Of a stretch of DNA of 64,000 nt, positions 61,611-64,000 are shown in pieces. A model generated the notes under the pieces. It did no database searches, was not told where the DNA came from, and saw only the letters and a list, made by a program, of their open reading frames with translations. A program made the translations under genes and the position numbers. The stretch's first letter is position 1, and every line of letters begins with the position of its first letter. Source of the DNA: Bdellovibrionales bacterium RIFOXYC1_FULL_37_79 (GTDB lineage: Bacteria; Bdellovibrionota; Bacteriovoracia; Bacteriovoracales; Bacteriovoracaceae); the NCBI GenBank assembly GCA_001770015.1, contig MEQB01000049.1, positions 1 to 64,000 on the forward strand, in the 5' to 3' direction.

Positions 61611-62714
61611 ATGCGCAAAAAAATTAAATTTCACATTGATCATCTAGATCCCCTGGCCCAAGGGGTTTACAAGTCAGACGGAGATATTTTCTTTATCAGT
61701 AAGACCCTTCCTGGAGAAACCGGAACTGCCATCGTCACCGATAACAAGAAAAATATCCATTTTGCCTACCCCGATAACATAGAAGTTATGTCCCCTGAGC
61801 GAATTTTTCCACTTTGCCCCCACTATCAGGATTGTTCATCTTGCCACTACATGCACACCTCCTATGCACAAGAAACCCTTTTCAAACAAAAGGCCCTCTA
61901 CAAACATTTGCAAAAAATAAACTGCCCTCACCACCAGATTTTTGTCCATCATGCCCATGATCGGTTTCACTACCGCAATCGGATACAACTGCATTATGAT
62001 CTGGCCCGGGAAAAACTTGGCATCATTAGCAGACATATGAATGAAATTATTCCCATTCCTGATTGCCAGCTGGTTCATAAGGATATTTCAGATAAACTAA
62101 AAGCACTATATCAAATGAAGCTATCAGACATCGTGGATGCGTCCAAGCATCCACCCCAAGGTCACCTGGAGCTTGCCTTAAACGAAACTGGTAAAATGTT
62201 TATCAACCAACCCTACGCTTATGAGGGGTTTTCCCAGGTTAATGCTCAACAAAATCATATTCTACTTGATCTGTTATCCCAGGCGGCTACTAAATATGTC
62301 AAAAACAATCCGGTTATTTTGGATTTATTTGGGGGAAATGGAAACTTAACCCACCACATAGAGGCATCCCAAAGACATGTTTTTGATCTTTATAAAAAAA
62401 TTCCTGCCCCTAAAAACGGCCAAACTTTTTATTCCCAAGATTTGTACGCCAAGGATGCCATTAACCAACTGGCAAAAATTTGTCCTCACCCAGATTTGAT
62501 CATTTTAGACCCACCCCGCAGCGGGTTCAAAGAATTGGGCCTGCTTGTCAAAAATTTTAAACCAGATATGGTTTTTTATGTCAGCTGCAACCCGGCCACC
62601 TTCGCCCGAGATCTATCTTCCATCGAAAATTATTCAGTTTTGGAAATTCACCTGATTGACTTTTTTCCTTGCACTTATCACTTCGAAACCTTTGGCATTC
62701 TTGTCAAACAATAG
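61611..62714 (+). CDS. RlmD/TrmA-family RNA uracil-C5 methyltransferase
   Basis: 367 residues, shorter than the usual 430. An N-terminal TRAM-like piece (IDHLDPLAQGVYKSDGDIFF, LPGETG) precedes the Cys cluster CPHYQDCSSCHYMH (Cx5Cx2C), with the fourth Cys in IPDCQLVH, fit for a [4Fe-4S] cluster. SAM motif LDLFGGNGNLT, LILDPPRSGFKE and catalytic VSCNPATFARDL follow. It makes m5U in 23S rRNA or tRNA; the exact position cannot be told. It converges on the next gene with a 1-bp gap. Confidence 0.88.
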   Translation: MRKKIKFHIDHLDPLAQGVYKSDGDIFFISKTLPGETGTAIVTDNKKNIHFAYPDNIEVMSPERIFPLCPHYQDCSSCHYMHTSYAQETLFKQKALYKHLQKINCPHHQIFVHHAHDRFHYRNRIQLHYDLAREKLGIISRHMNEIIPIPDCQLVHKDISDKLKALYQMKLSDIVDASKHPPQGHLELALNETGKMFINQPYAYEGFSQVNAQQNHILLDLLSQAATKYVKNNPVILDLFGGNGNLTHHIEASQRHVFDLYKKIPAPKNGQTFYSQDLYAKDAINQLAKICPHPDLIILDPPRSGFKELGLLVKNFKPDMVFYVSCNPATFARDLSSIENYSVLEIHLIDFFPCTYHFETFGILVKQ

Positions 62715-62715
62715 A

Positions 62716-63003
62716 TTATAAAAGAATCCCCACCGAAACGGCATTACAAGAATAGTTACCATTTTTCAGCCTGGTTATTTGATCAACCGTATTGCATTGG
62801 ACATTTTCTTTAAAGCATCCTTCATTGGCAATTTCTCTGGCCTTTTTACATGCTTCAAAGGGAGTTTTATCTTCGCAGGACGCCTTGCAGGTAAAATCCT
62901 TATTATCCTTAAGGCAAATAGCTTCGTCCAAACTGGCCGTTTTAGCATTAAAGCAAATCCCTGCTGCCAATATAAATGCCACTAAGACAAAAAGCTTGAT
63001 CAT
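62716..63003 (-). CDS. Small cysteine-rich exported protein
   Basis: 95 residues after GGAG. A signal peptide (MIKLFVLVAFILAAGICFNA) is followed by a short mature part with seven cysteines (at about 30, 39, 43, 52, 63, 70 and 86), which suggests a disulfide-bonded periplasmic or secreted peptide. An odd number leaves one Cys free or joined to another chain. No family was recognised. Confidence 0.7.
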   Translation of the reverse strand: MIKLFVLVAFILAAGICFNAKTASLDEAICLKDNKDFTCKASCEDKTPFEACKKAREIANEGCFKENVQCNTVDQITRLKNGNYSCNAVSVGILL

Positions 63004-63119
63004 AGAAACTCCGATTCATTTAGGTATATTAAAATAACATTTGGCAAAATTAATATCAATGAATTCGATGCAGCGTGTAGTTTTTACAATGTTATTGATT
63101 TTAGATAGTTAGCTTGATT

Positions 63120-63692
63120 TTAACGCTTTTTTAAGACCAATGAATACACATGCCACTTTTTAACATCACCTAAGGCAGTCGGCCGGTGAAAATGTTCCTC
63201 ATCAAAATACATGATATCAAACCCCTTGATTAGTTTTGTCAATTCAAGATGTCCGATGGTCTTTACCCGGGTAGAATTTTTCCAATCATCTTGGTCACCG
63301 AAAAGTTCACCGCTTAAGGTTCCTCCCGTTTTAAGTGATTCCACCATTTTTTGCCATAAGAGATCAAACCCTTCTTCCCCTGCAAATCCAAAAGAATAAG
63401 TGCCGTGAATCAGCTCAGATGATTGAAAAACCAGCTTAGTAAAGTCTTCCTTAAGACAATTTAACCCTTTAAATTTAGATAAATCCTTTTTAAGCGTTAC
63501 CATGGCCATATCTTCTCTATCAATGGCCAATACATTCCATTTTTTGGTTAATAAAAAACGGGTATCGGACCCGGTTCCACAACCAACATCGTAGGCCACA
63601 CCATTTTTATAAAAATTATTGGTCAGGGCGATTTTAAGTAAGGGCGACGGCGGTTTATTATAAAATTTTTTGTAATAGATTTCCCAACTCAT
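63120..63692 (-). CDS. Class I SAM-dependent methyltransferase, TehB/thiopurine-type
   Basis: 190 residues. SAM motif VAYDVGCGTGSDTRFLL (about 32-48) and the acidic strand NVLAIDREDMAM are clear, followed by CLKEDFTKLVF and LKTGGTLSGELFG. This resembles small-molecule methyltransferases of the TehB type more than RNA methyltransferases. The substrate is unknown. It is 21 bp downstream of the gene cut by the window end, so the two are probably co-transcribed. Confidence 0.82.
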   Translation of the reverse strand: MSWEIYYKKFYNKPPSPLLKIALTNNFYKNGVAYDVGCGTGSDTRFLLTKKWNVLAIDREDMAMVTLKKDLSKFKGLNCLKEDFTKLVFQSSELIHGTYSFGFAGEEGFDLLWQKMVESLKTGGTLSGELFGDQDDWKNSTRVKTIGHLELTKLIKGFDIMYFDEEHFHRPTALGDVKKWHVYSLVLKKR

Positions 63693-63713
63693 TTTGTGCT
63701 TCTTCTGGTGGTT

Positions 63714-64000
63714 TTAATTGAAATCTAAAATACCTTTTTGTCCAGAAGAACGCAATTTTTTGTTTTTTAAAGTAGATATCTCATCATCCAATATGGATAT
63801 TTTTTCTGGTTGAGTCTGACTTATAAACTTGGCAAAGCTTTCTTCCGTTTCGATCTTTTTATTGTTCAAATCCTTCATGCGATTGATAGACAGTTTCGTA
63901 AAACTTTTACTTTTCATGGAACTGGCCTGCTCGGTTTTAACCTTCCATTCATCCTGTCTGGTGATTTCTAGGGCATAAAAATTTGACTGAAGCCTGACAT
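63714..64000 (-). CDS. C-terminal part of a gene cut by the window end, unknown function
   Basis: The frame stays open from the stop at 63714 to the last base of the window, reading FYALEITRQDEWKVKTEQAS before an internal Met at 63917, so the gene starts outside. The visible 95 residues are charged and helical (MKSKSFTKLSINRMKDLNNK; LDDEISTLKNKKLRSSGQKG). No motif can be named. It precedes the small methyltransferase gene on the same strand. Confidence 0.55.
   Translation of the reverse strand, partial: VRLQSNFYALEITRQDEWKVKTEQASSMKSKSFTKLSINRMKDLNNKKIETEESFAKFISQTQPEKISILDDEISTLKNKKLRSSGQKGILDFN

Overview
The window is AT-rich and densely coded bacterial chromosome. Short gaps, ATG, GTG and TTG starts behind purine-rich Shine-Dalgarno (SD) sites, many exported and lipid-anchored proteins, a complete chemotaxis set, PilZ and HD-type cyclic-di-GMP proteins and a large Calx-beta/RCC1 lipoprotein together suggest a Bdellovibrionota member, perhaps of the Bacteriovoracia type. 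This is inference from gene content; no rRNA or tRNA gene was seen to settle it.

Layout. 1-9.2 kb: a broken AAA-ATPase remnant facing an intact AAA_14/DUF4143 ATPase, a phnCDE-type ABC importer, mutS2, a wHTH-nucleotidyltransferase/HEPN pair with its own promoter and a 21-bp repeat operator candidate, an M23 peptidase lipoprotein and a lone feoA. 9.3-21.2 kb: two large exported proteins of unknown function around an MnmD-type tRNA methyltransferase, a tyrosine recombinase, and a 1679-residue lipoprotein with 11 Calx-beta modules and a seven-blade RCC1 propeller. 21.3-34.4 kb: housekeeping genes (plsC, rsmJ-like, gcvP, an M29 aminopeptidase, HIT, psuG) mixed with small exported proteins, a degenerate HD-GYP paralogue and a histone-H1-like protein. 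34.4-43.3 kb: a chemotaxis operon read leftward, in the order HD-GYP-like, HPt-STAS, CheY, CheA, CheW, CheR, CheD, CheB, response regulator, with a Crp-family regulator upstream. 43.6-50.9 kb: receiver-PilZ proteins, a membrane PilZ protein, a pseudo-receiver/STAS protein, an EamA transporter and one MCP. 51-64 kb: fusA, an MsrB-MsrA fusion, further exported proteins, a receiver-CheX protein facing a pseudo-receiver/STAS/CheX protein, a HAD nucleotidase, an EVE protein, a 23S/tRNA uracil methyltransferase, and a gene cut by the window end.

How the genes work together. The strongest theme is a chemotaxis-like pathway joined to cyclic-di-GMP signalling. CheA carries two MshEN-like motifs, the che operon opens with an HD-GYP-like protein, and three PilZ proteins lie nearby. 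Around this core are at least five proteins whose N-terminal domain resembles a response-regulator receiver without the acidic pocket, joined to HD, STAS-like, PilZ or CheX-like outputs. No GGDEF protein or flagellar gene is present, so the output of the pathway is not visible here.

The second theme is compaction. Nearly every convergent gene pair ends within 12 bp of its partner or overlaps it, leaving no room for classical terminators between them.
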